NCBI GenBank assembly: GCA_012719535.1
Contig: JAAYAC010000023.1
Coordinates: forward strand, 1-64,000
Reading direction: 5' to 3'
Length of the DNA stretch: 64,000 nucleotides
Source: Syntrophomonadaceae bacterium
GTDB taxonomy: Bacteria > Bacillota > Syntrophomonadia > Syntrophomonadales > Syntrophothermaceae
The notes under the pieces are model-generated. The model was not told the DNA's origin and made no database searches. It worked only from the letters and a program-made list of their open reading frames with translations. Position numbers and translations under genes: made by a program. Positions 34,668-43,775 of this stretch are shown piece after piece (position 1 is the first letter of the stretch; every line of letters begins with the position of its first letter).

Positions 34668-35798
34668 ATGCTAAGCATTGTCATACCCACATACAACGAA
34701 GGAGATAACGTCGCCAGAATAGCCGGCCGCATCCGGGAAGTCCTTAGAGATAAGCCCTATGAGGTTGTGTTTGTTGATGACAGTACCGACAATACCCCCG
34801 AACTGTTGTCGAGTTTGGCGCGTCAAGACCCGCATGTGGTATATCGACACCGGGCAGGTAAAAGAGGACTGGCCACAGCTGTTCTCAGGGGATTTCAAGT
34901 GGCAGAGGGCGACATCATTGCTGTAATGGACGCAGATTTGCAGCACCCCCCGGAAATACTGGTGCCCATGTTGTGGGCAATAGAACAGGGAGCGGACATC
35001 GCGATTCCCAGCCGCTTTATTCCCGGTGGAAATGATGGCGGGCTCAGCCTTAAACGCAAAATCGTCTCCGCTACAGCCCGATATATGGGTAAAGCCTTGC
35101 TTAGAAGACTTCGGAATATTACCGATGTGACGAGCGGATATTTTATGTTTCGGCGCCGCGTAATCGAAGGTGTGAATCTTAAGCCAATCGGGTGGAAGAT
35201 ACTAATTGAAATACTGGTCCGCGGTACCTATACTCGGGTTGTGGAAATCCCGTACGGTTTTAAAGCACGTTCCGATGGTTTTTCGAAAATGTCGGTTCAG
35301 GAGCAACTGAACTATGTTCGCCATTTGATTGGTCTTGTCAAGGACAGCCCGGAGGACAGGCGGTTCTATTGCTTCGCACTGGTTGGCCTGTCGGGTGTTT
35401 TCGTCAACATGTTCGTGTACTATTCCTTGACACTCATGGGGGTGGAAGTAAGAACAGCGGGCACCACATCCGCTCTGGTGGCAATGACTTCGAACTTTAT
35501 TCTAAATGATCGGATAACCTGGTATAATGCACGAAGGGGACCCATTTGGCTGCGAAGCTTAAGGTTTTTTCTCGTTTCAAGTCTTGGTATTGTCCTCAAT
35601 GTTGAAGTCCTATCTTTGCTTTACTACCACCACCAACTCAACCATTTGCTAGCCAATTTCATGGGAATTCTTGCGGCGGTTTTCTGGAACTTCACAATGA
35701 ACAATATCTGGACGTGGCCCTCCAAGACCAACTCCATAAGTGTGGAGAGGTGGCCTCAGGAACTCGTAATACAGTATCTGGTCCAGGAAAATGAATAA
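34668..35798 (+). CDS. Polyprenol-phosphate glycosyltransferase (GT2) fused to GtrA
   Basis: A 376-residue protein. Residues 1-230 are a DPM1-like GT2 domain (SIVIPTYNEGDNV, VVFVDDSTDN, DADLQHPPEILVPM, TSGYFMFRR) that moves a sugar from a nucleotide onto polyprenyl phosphate. Residues about 245-365 are a four-helix GtrA domain (CFALVGLSGVFVNMFVYYSL ... SNFILNDRITWYN ... FWNFTMNNIWTW) thought to flip the lipid-linked sugar. I took ATG 34668 because the conserved N-terminus starts there, though its ribosome site is weak; TTG 34644 is the alternative. Confidence 0.9.
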   Translation: MLSIVIPTYNEGDNVARIAGRIREVLRDKPYEVVFVDDSTDNTPELLSSLARQDPHVVYRHRAGKRGLATAVLRGFQVAEGDIIAVMDADLQHPPEILVPMLWAIEQGADIAIPSRFIPGGNDGGLSLKRKIVSATARYMGKALLRRLRNITDVTSGYFMFRRRVIEGVNLKPIGWKILIEILVRGTYTRVVEIPYGFKARSDGFSKMSVQEQLNYVRHLIGLVKDSPEDRRFYCFALVGLSGVFVNMFVYYSLTLMGVEVRTAGTTSALVAMTSNFILNDRITWYNARRGPIWLRSLRFFLVSSLGIVLNVEVLSLLYYHHQLNHLLANFMGILAAVFWNFTMNNIWTWPSKTNSISVERWPQELVIQYLVQENE

Positions 35799-35833
35799 TC
35801 CTTCAATAGAAAAGGCCCGTGTCTCGTGCACCA

Positions 35834-37201
35834 TTATGACTGCTTGCTTCGGTGCCCCGACCAGCCTGTTACCCACCCTTTTACCTTTTCCACATAGCCC
35901 TTAACCACCCCGGATAGCTGGGTGACCGGGTTTTCTACCCGCCAGCTCTGGGGTTCGGTGAGGGCGCAGATGATACCCCCCACCCGGAACCAGTAGGACA
36001 AGTAGCGGTAAAAGGGTAAGATGAAAATGACCCACCAGATTTTTTTCAGTTCTTCCCGGTAGGAAGGCGCGCTGCCCTTATAAGCCACCAGGAAAGAAAT
36101 GCCGTCCAGCAACATGTAACAGACGAACAGCCCCACCATGGCCACCATTAACATCGGCAATGGATACCCGAGAAAATAAAGGAAAGGAATCAAGAAAGTC
36201 CACGCCAGCCTCATGAAGGCCATGGTGTGGTCGGATATAAGGATTCGCCCGGTAAAATCCACCAGTGCCTTCATCACCCCGGGCACCCGGTCATAATACA
36301 TGGCGGTAACCTCTATTTCTCCCCGCTGCCAGCGCACCCGCTGCGAATAGAGCCGACCAAGGGATTCAACCGGTTCCACATAGGCGATGGCGCGGGAAAT
36401 ACAGCCGATTCTTCCCCCGCGGGTCCTGGCAGCCTTTCTAATGTCAAAGGTCAGGTCAGTGTCCTCGGATACCGTCCGTTCCTGGTACAGATACGACTGC
36501 AGCAAAACATCGCGGCGAAAAGCGGAAAAAGCGCCGGAAAGGGTGAACACACTGTTGGTCAGATTCTGGTAACGCCGGCCGATGTCAAAAGCGATGAGAT
36601 ACTCTATCACTTCACAGTAGTTGATTACATCGATGAGACTAAAGCTCCCGCCCAAAACTTTATCCACCCGGATGGAGCCGGTGGCGGCCACCAGCGAGTC
36701 ATCGTTCTCAAAGGCCAGTACCACCTGCCGGATGGCATCGCGGTCCAACCAGGTATCGGCATCGACATTAATCAGGTAGGAACCCTCCCCTGAATAAATG
36801 CCGGAATTAAGGCCGATTGATTTTCCCGCCCTTTCCACTGAGGTCCACATCAACCGTATCTCAGGGTGCCGGTACTGAAAACGCTGGAAGACATCGAAAC
36901 TGTTGTCTTTACTCCCGTTATCCGCACAGACCACCTGAATCAAGTGCCCGGGGTAAGTCTGTTGGCTGATGGAATACAAACACTTATAGAGAGTATCCGC
37001 CGAATTATGGACCGGTACCACCACGGTTACGATGGGATAGTAACTCAGTTCGGTTTTTCTCTCCTCGTTTTTTTCCCGATGGGTTAACAGGCTGACAAAA
37101 TAGACCAGGGCGGTGGAAATATCTATCAACAGCGGCGCCAGAAGCCACACCCCCCAGAAAAGGAGGAAGCCAAGAGCTCTTTCCATGAAGGCTTCAAGCA
37201 T
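35834..37201 (-). CDS. XrtG-associated glycosyltransferase
   Basis: A 455-residue membrane GT2 enzyme. It has one N-terminal hairpin of helices (about 8-40), a catalytic domain (VTVVVPVHNSADTLYKCLYS, VCADNGSKDNSF, INVDADTWLDRDAI, SEDTDLTFDIRK, QRVRWQRGE giving the processive-type Q-x-x-R-W) and four to five C-terminal helices. Together with the two upstream genes it matches the exosortase-G-associated glycosyltransferase family. The start overlaps the xrtG stop by eight bases. Likely builds an extracellular glycan. Confidence 0.88.
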   Translation of the reverse strand: MLEAFMERALGFLLFWGVWLLAPLLIDISTALVYFVSLLTHREKNEERKTELSYYPIVTVVVPVHNSADTLYKCLYSISQQTYPGHLIQVVCADNGSKDNSFDVFQRFQYRHPEIRLMWTSVERAGKSIGLNSGIYSGEGSYLINVDADTWLDRDAIRQVVLAFENDDSLVAATGSIRVDKVLGGSFSLIDVINYCEVIEYLIAFDIGRRYQNLTNSVFTLSGAFSAFRRDVLLQSYLYQERTVSEDTDLTFDIRKAARTRGGRIGCISRAIAYVEPVESLGRLYSQRVRWQRGEIEVTAMYYDRVPGVMKALVDFTGRILISDHTMAFMRLAWTFLIPFLYFLGYPLPMLMVAMVGLFVCYMLLDGISFLVAYKGSAPSYREELKKIWWVIFILPFYRYLSYWFRVGGIICALTEPQSWRVENPVTQLSGVVKGYVEKVKGWVTGWSGHRSKQS

Positions 37202-38390
37202 TGTCCAGATACTCCCTTACCTTTTTTAAGGAGGGTCGGGTAAGGATCTGCCAGTATAGGGCCACAATGAATACGAAAAAGAACAATCTTCCCAGCAGGG
37301 TATGAGCCACAAAGTACATGTTACGACCCCCCCAGTGTATGGCAGCAATAACCAGCACCAGACGGAAAAGATTAATGACATATACCGCTGCCACACCTCC
37401 CAAAGAAAACAACACCCTTTTGCCGGGACTGAAAGCAGGGTAAAAGAGGACCAGGGCCAGAAGGACGCACGCCTCCAACAGTCCGGAACTCTCGATATCT
37501 ATGTCCATGGTGGTCCAACTGTTGTCCACCTTGATGAGAACTAGCAAGGTCCCGGGAGCCTTATCGAAAACATAGGTAATTATGTCAAAATAGCCGAAGA
37601 GGTAGTGGAGTACTAGCGCGGTTTGGTATCCGAGTTTATATTCTACCAATGAACCATGCAAAAGCAATACCAGAAGGAAAGTGCATCCCACCACCGCCCA
37701 TATGTAATAGAATATCCAGATACGGTGGTGGTAGAACATAACGGTGATAACCAGCCAAAATAAGCAGAAGACGGCTATGGGCAGTCGGTCCTTCACTGCC
37801 ACCGGGAAAGGTGCCCACTGGATGTCACCATTATCGGGCAAGCAGTCGGCAGCTGAGCCAATGCCGCAAAGATAGAACCTTAAAGGCTGGGCCGGGTAAA
37901 CGTTAAGGTCTTTCATCGGTACGCCAAACTCAAACCGTCGTCCTCCATCCCGGCCATCCTCTCCCCATCTCCCCCCATAGGAGGCCAGTAGGTTGCCTTC
38001 AATGGAATACAGGTGAACGCTTACCCGCCCGCGCTCCCCGCTTCCCGGTTTATAGGAAATTTCTAAGAACTTGTCAATGCGGTCTTGATAACTGCCATTC
38101 CCGTTGATATCAAAGAATAAGCGGCAGTTCATAGGAGCTTCACCGGCAGGCAAATACCTTTCGATCATGAAGTAAAGCTTTTGTTGGTTTGCGTTGGTAC
38201 CCCAGCAAACCTTCTCAAAGTCCTGACCGGCGGTACCATCATCCTCAGCATCGGAAAGAAAGGCTCTCCCCTGCCAGTCCCCAAATTGGCCGTCCACTTC
38301 GAGTTTAGAGACCATCCAGGAGCCCGGAGGCCAGTACCAAATTCCCAGTATGGCCAACAAGAATCCTATCACCAGCAGAATTCGTTTCAT
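37194..38390 (-). CDS. xrtG: Exosortase family protein XrtG with extracellular N-domain
   Basis: A 398-residue protein. It has an N-terminal anchor helix, a CBM9-like extracellular domain at about 30-195 (LEVDGQFGDWQGRAFLSDAE ... NCRLFFDINGNGSYQDR), then about seven helices with exosortase motifs. The Arg motif is VINLFRLVLV and the His motif YFVAHTLLGR. At the nucleophile position the protein reads DIESSGLLEAC, with Ser where exosortases usually have Cys (x-CSG-x); a Cys follows six residues later. Exosortases are membrane cysteine transpeptidase-like enzymes that sort surface proteins. ATG 38390 overlaps the upstream stop (ATGA). Confidence 0.88.
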   Translation of the reverse strand: MKRILLVIGFLLAILGIWYWPPGSWMVSKLEVDGQFGDWQGRAFLSDAEDDGTAGQDFEKVCWGTNANQQKLYFMIERYLPAGEAPMNCRLFFDINGNGSYQDRIDKFLEISYKPGSGERGRVSVHLYSIEGNLLASYGGRWGEDGRDGGRRFEFGVPMKDLNVYPAQPLRFYLCGIGSAADCLPDNGDIQWAPFPVAVKDRLPIAVFCLFWLVITVMFYHHRIWIFYYIWAVVGCTFLLVLLLHGSLVEYKLGYQTALVLHYLFGYFDIITYVFDKAPGTLLVLIKVDNSWTTMDIDIESSGLLEACVLLALVLFYPAFSPGKRVLFSLGGVAAVYVINLFRLVLVIAAIHWGGRNMYFVAHTLLGRLFFFVFIVALYWQILTRPSLKKVREYLDNA

Positions 38391-41300
38391 AGCCCCTGCT
38401 CTTTCTGACAGCGATTATAATAGCCCAACCAGGCCGCAATTAGCAAAATTGACAGAAGGGACAAAACTGTACCCCATTGGTAAACAGGAGTTCTGGTAAA
38501 AGTGATGGTTATACTATGTCTCCCCGCCGGCAAAGATAATTGCACCAGGTTTTCAAACCGACCCGGAGTATGATAGACACCATCGACCTGCACCTTGGTA
38601 CCATCCAGGAAGGCCACGGGGATTATCCCTTCAAAGTCATGGTCTGACTGGTAGACCATAGAATAACCCTGTTCCGAGGCCCGGTAATCCTCCAGGGGAA
38701 TGACGGGGCCCCGCCGGTAATCCATCCTCAAATCCAGGATATCCTGGAGCAACTTGCCGACAATGGGGTCACCCGTTTTATAGGCATGGAAGAGCAGGTT
38801 ACCTCCCAGAAACCAGACCTTCTCGCCAGCCACCAGTTTGTACCCAACAATGGGAGCCTGGTTGCCGTAATAGGAGAATTCCAGGTCCACATGGTCCAAA
38901 CCCATGGGTACATAGGATTTCCATGAAGGATTCTGGGGGGCAAAAGGCTGCAGCCAAAACCTCCTTCCTCCGCCAAAAACCTCAATACCACCCCGTACCG
39001 TGACCGGTTCCCCATACACACCAAGAAATTCAGGCTGCTTGGCCAGGACATTTTCCGGCATACCGCCCAGTTCAATATAGACCTTACCCCCCGAAGCCGC
39101 ATACTGAGAAATTATTCTCTCAGCCCGGGTTTGGGAAAGCCACCGCGCTCCGCTCAGTATAACCCTGGGAAATTTTCTCAGGTAATTAACTGAGTATTTG
39201 TCTATACAGTCAGAAAATCCCATTTCGGCCTGAGGAAACTGGAGGACCACGGTTCCGGCATATTTACCGATAACCAGGCATTCAGGCTTTTTCTCCAACA
39301 GGTACGGTTGGTCAAGACTATGCCAGACACTGATTCCCCCAAAGGTAGCCTGGTGGCTGTACCCTGCCTGGTGCGCCGCCTGGCGGAAGGCCTCCGGCCG
39401 CTTGATCACGTCATCCTTGACCACCAGTTCGGTGGCCCCCAAGTTTGTACAGGAACGGAATAAAAACGGGTAACACTGGTTTTCCAGGCCGGTGTTAAGC
39501 AACATTATGTTCTTGGAAGTTACTGCGCCCTGCCAGGCCCAACCGAAGACCTGTTCCATGCCATTGGTCTCGGAAAAGATGAAAGAGGGGGCTGACCCGA
39601 GTTGGCTCAAATCAATGGTGGCAATCCTCCACCCGGGAGTATTCTTCACAAATTGAGCCGTTTGCATCAGGTTGAACGACCTGGCTCCGGTGTGGGCCAG
39701 CAGCCTGGTCGAAAACACACAATCAACCATCAAAGCCAGGAATACTGCCAGCATAAGTCCCCCGGCAGCCAGGGGTGAGCGCAGCCAAGGCTGGCGGTGA
39801 TCCGGTACGCTCAGAGTAAAACTTCCCGCCAGAATCCCCAGAGCGGCAAAAGTAGTAAAACGCAAAGGCCAGAGCAGGTGGCTTAACGGCAGAATAACAT
39901 AGAATCCTCGCATCAAGGGGAAGGTAATAATCATCAGCATCAGGGAACAGATGATAAGACTCCTGGCCCAGGGCGGCTTGGAACGCCAACTAATGAAGCT
40001 GGCTGCTAGCGCCAGCAGGATACTGGTCCCCCAGTAAAATGTCTCCGGGTTGCTGAACCGGTACAGGGGATTCAGCGAAATATGAGCAGGAACAAACTGA
40101 AAGGAGGCTCTCACCGCCTCGGCATCCACCCCGGTAATTCCCCCAGTCAGGCTGGGCAGCAACCACCAGGATGACGTGACTACCCCGGCGGCCAGGACTA
40201 CCACCCCACGGGCCGCATCCTTTAATTCGCAGCCGCGCAATACCCATAGCCAGAAGGCAAACCAGAACAGGCACAAGCAATAAACGGCACCGATCATGGC
40301 ATGGCAGAGGATGACCAGGTGAACCAGTATAACCGTGAAAAGGATGCTGGCAATGGACCTCTTTTCCTCCAGCACCTGCAGAAAAACCGTAAATAACAGT
40401 GGTAACAGGGCGGTTGCCAGTACCCGGGGGAGGTTTCCCTCGGCAAAGGCTACGCGTACATTGTCCAGCCACACCACCCATATAGCTCCGGCCATAACCG
40501 CGGGCCAAAGGCCCATCCGTCGTGCCAGAAACAACCATGAAAGTCCCCCGAACAGGGCGCAGACAAAAACATACCAGGTACCTGCCCGGAAGATATCGCA
40601 GGTCACGGCCCGCAACCCGGCCAGCACATAATAGGGCAAGGGAGCCCAGTAACGGAAAGGCTGGCTACCGTTATACCAGTACTCGGTAAATTGAGGGTAA
40701 ATGTTTCCCTGCAGGATTTGGTGGTAAAGATAATCAGCTTTGAAGAGGTGCCCCCATGTATCTGAGCCCCAGGGAAACCGAAGTGCAGACAGGGCAGATA
40801 GGACATTGTAGTAAGCCAGCAAGGCGGTTAAACTGATAATAACCACGCCGGCCAGGTATTGGCGCCAGGAATATTGGTGAACCGGCTCCGGTTCCCATTT
40901 AACCGGTTGAACATCTTTCCTATCAGGGTCACCAGGATCATCGTTCAACAGGCTGTGAATTCTTTCTTGTTCCCAATCTTCAAATGCCGAAGCGGCTTCA
41001 GCCCGGGCAGCTACAGTTTCACCAATCTTTTCACCACCGGCAGTCAGGGCATCGAACTCTTCCCGGCGGCTGTCGACCTCGATCCCCCGAGTAGGGGTCT
41101 CCCACAGGGTTAGCCGGCCCAAACCAAGCCCCAAGCTGGATAATACATCTTCCAGCCGATTAAAGAAATACATGGCTATATTCTCGGTAGTAGGCTGAAT
41201 CAGGTTGAAAGGGTGAATATCGTTTAGAACCGTATTCTCATAAGGAGCAACCACTGATTTGATGCCGTCGGAAATACTGGTAAACGCTACCAGGTCGGCG

Positions 41301-41872
41301 CTTTGAGAGGGTATCTTTACTTCAATGGCAACCTGCCAGGAGTGAGCGTGTACCGGACCCTGCTTGCCCCCCAAGGTCACAAAATGGCGGGCATTAAGAA
41401 AGGAAGTGAGCTTGATGGTATAGGCAGTCTTTTCTACGGTTACCGGTAAATTCAGAGCTTCCCCCGGCCCCATTTCGCCGGCTCTTGTCTCTTCTTCCCG
41501 GCGGGTGTTGGAACCCGGCCCGGAAGGTTCCCCACTCCGCTTGGTGGGCGCGGCGGCCTCGCTCCTGGGCATTTCACAGGCGCGTAATTCTTCCTTTAGT
41601 GACTCGATTTCCATAAGAATGGCCGCCAACTGAGCTTTTTGAGAAGCCACCACCGCCTCCGCGTCCGCCAAAATTTCTTCGGCCCGGGCTCGCGCCTGGT
41701 TTTCCGATTCCCCGGCAGTCTTCTGGCTTTCTTCCAGAGAATTTTCAATTACTTGGTTTTCACTTTGCCAGGCGGCGATCTTCTGGGCTAGAGCCTCGAT
41801 AAGCAGCTGGTTCTTCCCAATCTGCGAGCGTAGTTCTTCAAGCTGTTTTTCCAGGAATGTGGCCCGGCTCAT
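38387..41872 (-). CDS. PTPS-related large membrane protein of the XrtG system
   Basis: About 1161 residues from ATG 41872 (open to TTG 41968). In order: an N-terminal coiled coil (about 1-95, FLEKQLEELRSQIGKNQLL), a disordered Ser/Glu linker, and a 6-pyruvoyl-tetrahydropterin-synthase-related domain (about 138-270). The PTPS domain keeps a zinc-type His set (NARHF, VHAHSW). A long membrane region of roughly 12 helices (about 345-740) resembles GT-C glycosyltransferases, followed by an extracellular domain and a final helix. PTPS-related domains are known to accompany XrtG in Firmicutes; fusion to this scaffold makes one giant protein. First gene after the c-di-GMP riboswitch. Start uncertain. 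Confidence 0.85.
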   Translation of the reverse strand: MSRATFLEKQLEELRSQIGKNQLLIEALAQKIAAWQSENQVIENSLEESQKTAGESENQARARAEEILADAEAVVASQKAQLAAILMEIESLKEELRACEMPRSEAAAPTKRSGEPSGPGSNTRREEETRAGEMGPGEALNLPVTVEKTAYTIKLTSFLNARHFVTLGGKQGPVHAHSWQVAIEVKIPSQSADLVAFTSISDGIKSVVAPYENTVLNDIHPFNLIQPTTENIAMYFFNRLEDVLSSLGLGLGRLTLWETPTRGIEVDSRREEFDALTAGGEKIGETVAARAEAASAFEDWEQERIHSLLNDDPGDPDRKDVQPVKWEPEPVHQYSWRQYLAGVVIISLTALLAYYNVLSALSALRFPWGSDTWGHLFKADYLYHQILQGNIYPQFTEYWYNGSQPFRYWAPLPYYVLAGLRAVTCDIFRAGTWYVFVCALFGGLSWLFLARRMGLWPAVMAGAIWVVWLDNVRVAFAEGNLPRVLATALLPLLFTVFLQVLEEKRSIASILFTVILVHLVILCHAMIGAVYCLCLFWFAFWLWVLRGCELKDAARGVVVLAAGVVTSSWWLLPSLTGGITGVDAEAVRASFQFVPAHISLNPLYRFSNPETFYWGTSILLALAASFISWRSKPPWARSLIICSLMLMIITFPLMRGFYVILPLSHLLWPLRFTTFAALGILAGSFTLSVPDHRQPWLRSPLAAGGLMLAVFLALMVDCVFSTRLLAHTGARSFNLMQTAQFVKNTPGWRIATIDLSQLGSAPSFIFSETNGMEQVFGWAWQGAVTSKNIMLLNTGLENQCYPFLFRSCTNLGATELVVKDDVIKRPEAFRQAAHQAGYSHQATFGGISVWHSLDQPYLLEKKPECLVIGKYAGTVVLQFPQAEMGFSDCIDKYSVNYLRKFPRVILSGARWLSQTRAERIISQYAASGGKVYIELGGMPENVLAKQPEFLGVYGEPVTVRGGIEVFGGGRRFWLQPFAPQNPSWKSYVPMGLDHVDLEFSYYGNQAPIVGYKLVAGEKVWFLGGNLLFHAYKTGDPIVGKLLQDILDLRMDYRRGPVIPLEDYRASEQGYSMVYQSDHDFEGIIPVAFLDGTKVQVDGVYHTPGRFENLVQLSLPAGRHSITITFTRTPVYQWGTVLSLLSILLIAAWLGYYNRCQKEQGL

Positions 41873-42078
41873 GTCGCTATCTGATTTCCTGCTCTGCTCG
41901 CCAGCTTTGCCCGTAATGGTAATCGACCTCTCATAAGAAGAAACCTCTCGGGCCTTGCCCGGCCCCAAAGCCTTTTGATAACACCGACAGGACTTGGTAG
42001 AAAACCCCCGATTCTGCGGCCTTTATCTATGGTTGGGGTTTAAAGTTAAGTCTTGTTAAGGGAAAACTGGTCAACCTA

Positions 42079-42125
42079 GCAAAAAATCCCAAAGAACCTT
42101 AATACTTAGGAGCTCTGGGATTATT
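42079..42125 (-). terminator. Expression-platform terminator of the c-di-GMP riboswitch
   Basis: On the minus strand AATCCCAGAG / CTTTGGGATT form a 10-bp stem with one mismatch followed by TTTTG. An alternative pairing CTTAGGA / TCCTAAG uses bases at the 3' edge of the aptamer and inside the terminator loop, giving a plausible switch between two structures. Confidence 0.75.
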
Positions 42126-42128
42126 CCT

Positions 42129-42202
42129 AAGGCAACCCGGCCACCCTGGACTCTGTCCGTAGGCCCGTGGTTTTGCGTCCTTCCCTTTCGGAAAGTTTGC
42201 CT
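42129..42202 (-). promoter_or_regulatory. Cyclic di-GMP-I (GEMM-I) riboswitch
   Basis: The minus strand reads GGCAAAC, TCCGAAAGGGAAGGACGCAAA, CCACGGGCCTACGGAC, then GGTGGCCGGGTTGCC. The GAAA tetraloop of P2, its receptor region with GGACGCAAA-CCACGGGCCTA, and the closing stem match the GEMM-I consensus. It lies about 330 bases upstream of the PTPS-related gene, followed by a terminator, so it should control the XrtG operon. Confidence 0.9.
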
Positions 42203-42374
42203 TCAAGTTTTCATTTGTGAATTATATGTCTTAATAATAGCAACCAAACAATCAATTGGCAATATGTTTGTTTTCTCCCCGGACTTCCTTATTTGCTGCC
42301 TATTTGCGCTCAACCGTGCTATAACTTCCCGGAACCTGAGGAATGCTACAAGAAAAAGCAAGGTGGTGTTGTAC

Positions 42375-42560
42375 TTGCAAACCGAAAGGGCCAGGGAGAT
42401 CGTTGACTCGCTGGGAGTTATCGAAGTCTTGCACCAGGGTTCTCCCATATGGATCGAACAACTGGATGGTGAGTTTGCCGAGATCCGCTACCTGGAAACC
42501 GGGCGACGGACCCGGGTACCGGTGCACGAACTGGTGGAAAACAGCCCCCTTATTGGATAA
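42375..42560 (+). CDS. sspH: H-type small acid-soluble spore protein
   Basis: A 61-residue protein matching the SspH family: TERAREIVDSLGVIEVLHQG, SPIWIEQLDG and a C-terminal VPVHELVE. These minor spore proteins are made in the forespore and degraded on germination. TTG 42375 is chosen because AAGGTGGTG ends six bases upstream and family members start next to the RA motif; the longer frame to 42264 adds non-homologous sequence. Confidence 0.88.
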   Translation: MQTERAREIVDSLGVIEVLHQGSPIWIEQLDGEFAEIRYLETGRRTRVPVHELVENSPLIG

Positions 42561-42566
42561 GGCAAA

Positions 42567-42612
42567 AGGAAGACTCCCGACCCTTAACACGAGGCTGGGG
42601 TCGGGCTGCCTT
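42567..42612. terminator. Bidirectional terminator between sspH and the RHH gene
   Basis: CCCGACCC (42576-42583) and GGGTCGGG (42598-42605) form a perfect 8-bp stem, extended by an outer GGAAG / CTTCC pairing, with TTTT on the minus-strand side. It can serve both convergent genes. Confidence 0.7.
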
Positions 42613-42618
42613 CCCTGT

Positions 42619-42810
42619 TTACTCTTTTTCCTGCCGCTCGCTTTCTTCTCCGCGTTTGCCGCCCGGCCAGCGCCCGGCCCTAATCGCCGCTTCACGCAAG
42701 AGGAATTCTATCTGGGCGTTGACGCTACGGAACTCGTCAGCCGCCCAGCGTTCCAGGATTTCGTAGAGTTTTGGCTCAATACGCAGGGGAAAACCTTTCT
42801 TTGCCGCCAT
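42619..42810 (-). CDS. Arc-like ribbon-helix-helix protein
   Basis: A 63-residue protein: the first 45 residues (FPLRIEPKLYEILERWAADE, FRSVNAQIEFLLREAAIRAG) form a ribbon-helix-helix DNA-binding fold, followed by a charged tail. ATG 42810 has AAAGGGA upstream. It follows the SPFH gene by 14 bases and is probably co-transcribed; no toxin gene is adjacent. May autoregulate the pair. Confidence 0.82.
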   Translation of the reverse strand: MAAKKGFPLRIEPKLYEILERWAADEFRSVNAQIEFLLREAAIRAGRWPGGKRGEESERQEKE

Positions 42811-42824
42811 TTTTCCCTTTACCG

Positions 42825-43667
42825 CTAGTACAGACTCCCGGTGTTCATGACCGGTTGAGCACCCCGCTCGGAAATGATGGCCACCATAAGGTTGTTGATC
42901 ATCGCCATCTTCCGTTCCTCGTCCAGCTCAACGATACCGTTTTCCTGCAGTTGAGCGATGGCCATTTGAGCCATGCCTACGGCTCCTTCTACAATCTTCT
43001 GGCGTGCCGCCAGGATAGCTGTTGCCTGCTGGCGCTGCAACATAGCGCTGGCAATCTCAGTGGCATAGGCCAGGTGTGTTAAACGTGCTTCGAGTACCTC
43101 CACCCCAGCTACTGCCAGGCGTTCCTGAAGTTCCCGGGCCAGTTCACTGGCGACTTCCTCCGCGTTACCGCGCAGTGAATACCCTTCTTCTTCGAAGGTG
43201 TCGTAGGGGTACTTGGTCGCAACATGCCGCAGGGCGGTTTCGCTTTGAATCTCAACAAACTCCTCGTAGTCGTTCACATCGAATATGGCCTTGGCGGAAT
43301 CCACCACTTTGAACACCACCACGGCGGCGATCTCGACCGGGTTGCCTTCGACGTCATTTACCTTCAGCGTCTTGCTGTTAAAATTCCTTACTCGCAGTGA
43401 GATCTTGGGCCGGACCGTAACCGGCACGGTTAGCCACATCCCACTATCCCTCACGCTACCGACATAGCGACCAAAAAACGTCAACACCCTGGCTTCATTG
43501 GGCTGAACGATAGTAACGCCGGTAGCCAGAAAGGAAGCCACCACGGCCAGGACAATGCCTGTAACAAAGCTCTGCCTCGCGAATAAATAGATTGCCCCCA
43601 CGGTCAGCAGCAAAATCAGCAAAATCCCCACAAACCCGTTGACCTTCCATGCTTTCGTCTCCCTCAT
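42825..43667 (-). CDS. SPFH-domain membrane protein
   Basis: A 280-residue membrane scaffold protein with two N-terminal helices (about 10-48) and an SPFH domain (about 48-230, [19 protein letters not shown] ... [20 protein letters not shown] ... [20 protein letters not shown]). A short helical C-terminus follows. SPFH proteins form oligomeric rings that organise membrane proteases or microdomains. ATG 43667 with GAGGGAG six bases upstream. Confidence 0.9.
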   Translation of the reverse strand: MRETKAWKVNGFVGILLILLLTVGAIYLFARQSFVTGIVLAVVASFLATGVTIVQPNEARVLTFFGRYVGSVRDSGMWLTVPVTVRPKISLRVRNFNSKTLKVNDVEGNPVEIAAVVVFKVVDSAKAIFDVNDYEEFVEIQSETALRHVATKYPYDTFEEEGYSLRGNAEEVASELARELQERLAVAGVEVLEARLTHLAYATEIASAMLQRQQATAILAARQKIVEGAVGMAQMAIAQLQENGIVELDEERKMAMINNLMVAIISERGAQPVMNTGSLY

Positions 43668-43775
43668 CACCCGCTCCCTCCTTGCGCCAATTCCTTAGAT
43701 ATTATAATGATATCATATTGATAGCAAGAAATCCACGGCAAGACCTAAAAGCGTGTCAGGAGAACCGTCGCCTTG

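Noticed and set aside
42619-42810. Antitoxin of a toxin-antitoxin pair
   Set aside because: The ribbon-helix-helix protein has no adjacent toxin-like gene; its neighbour encodes an SPFH protein.
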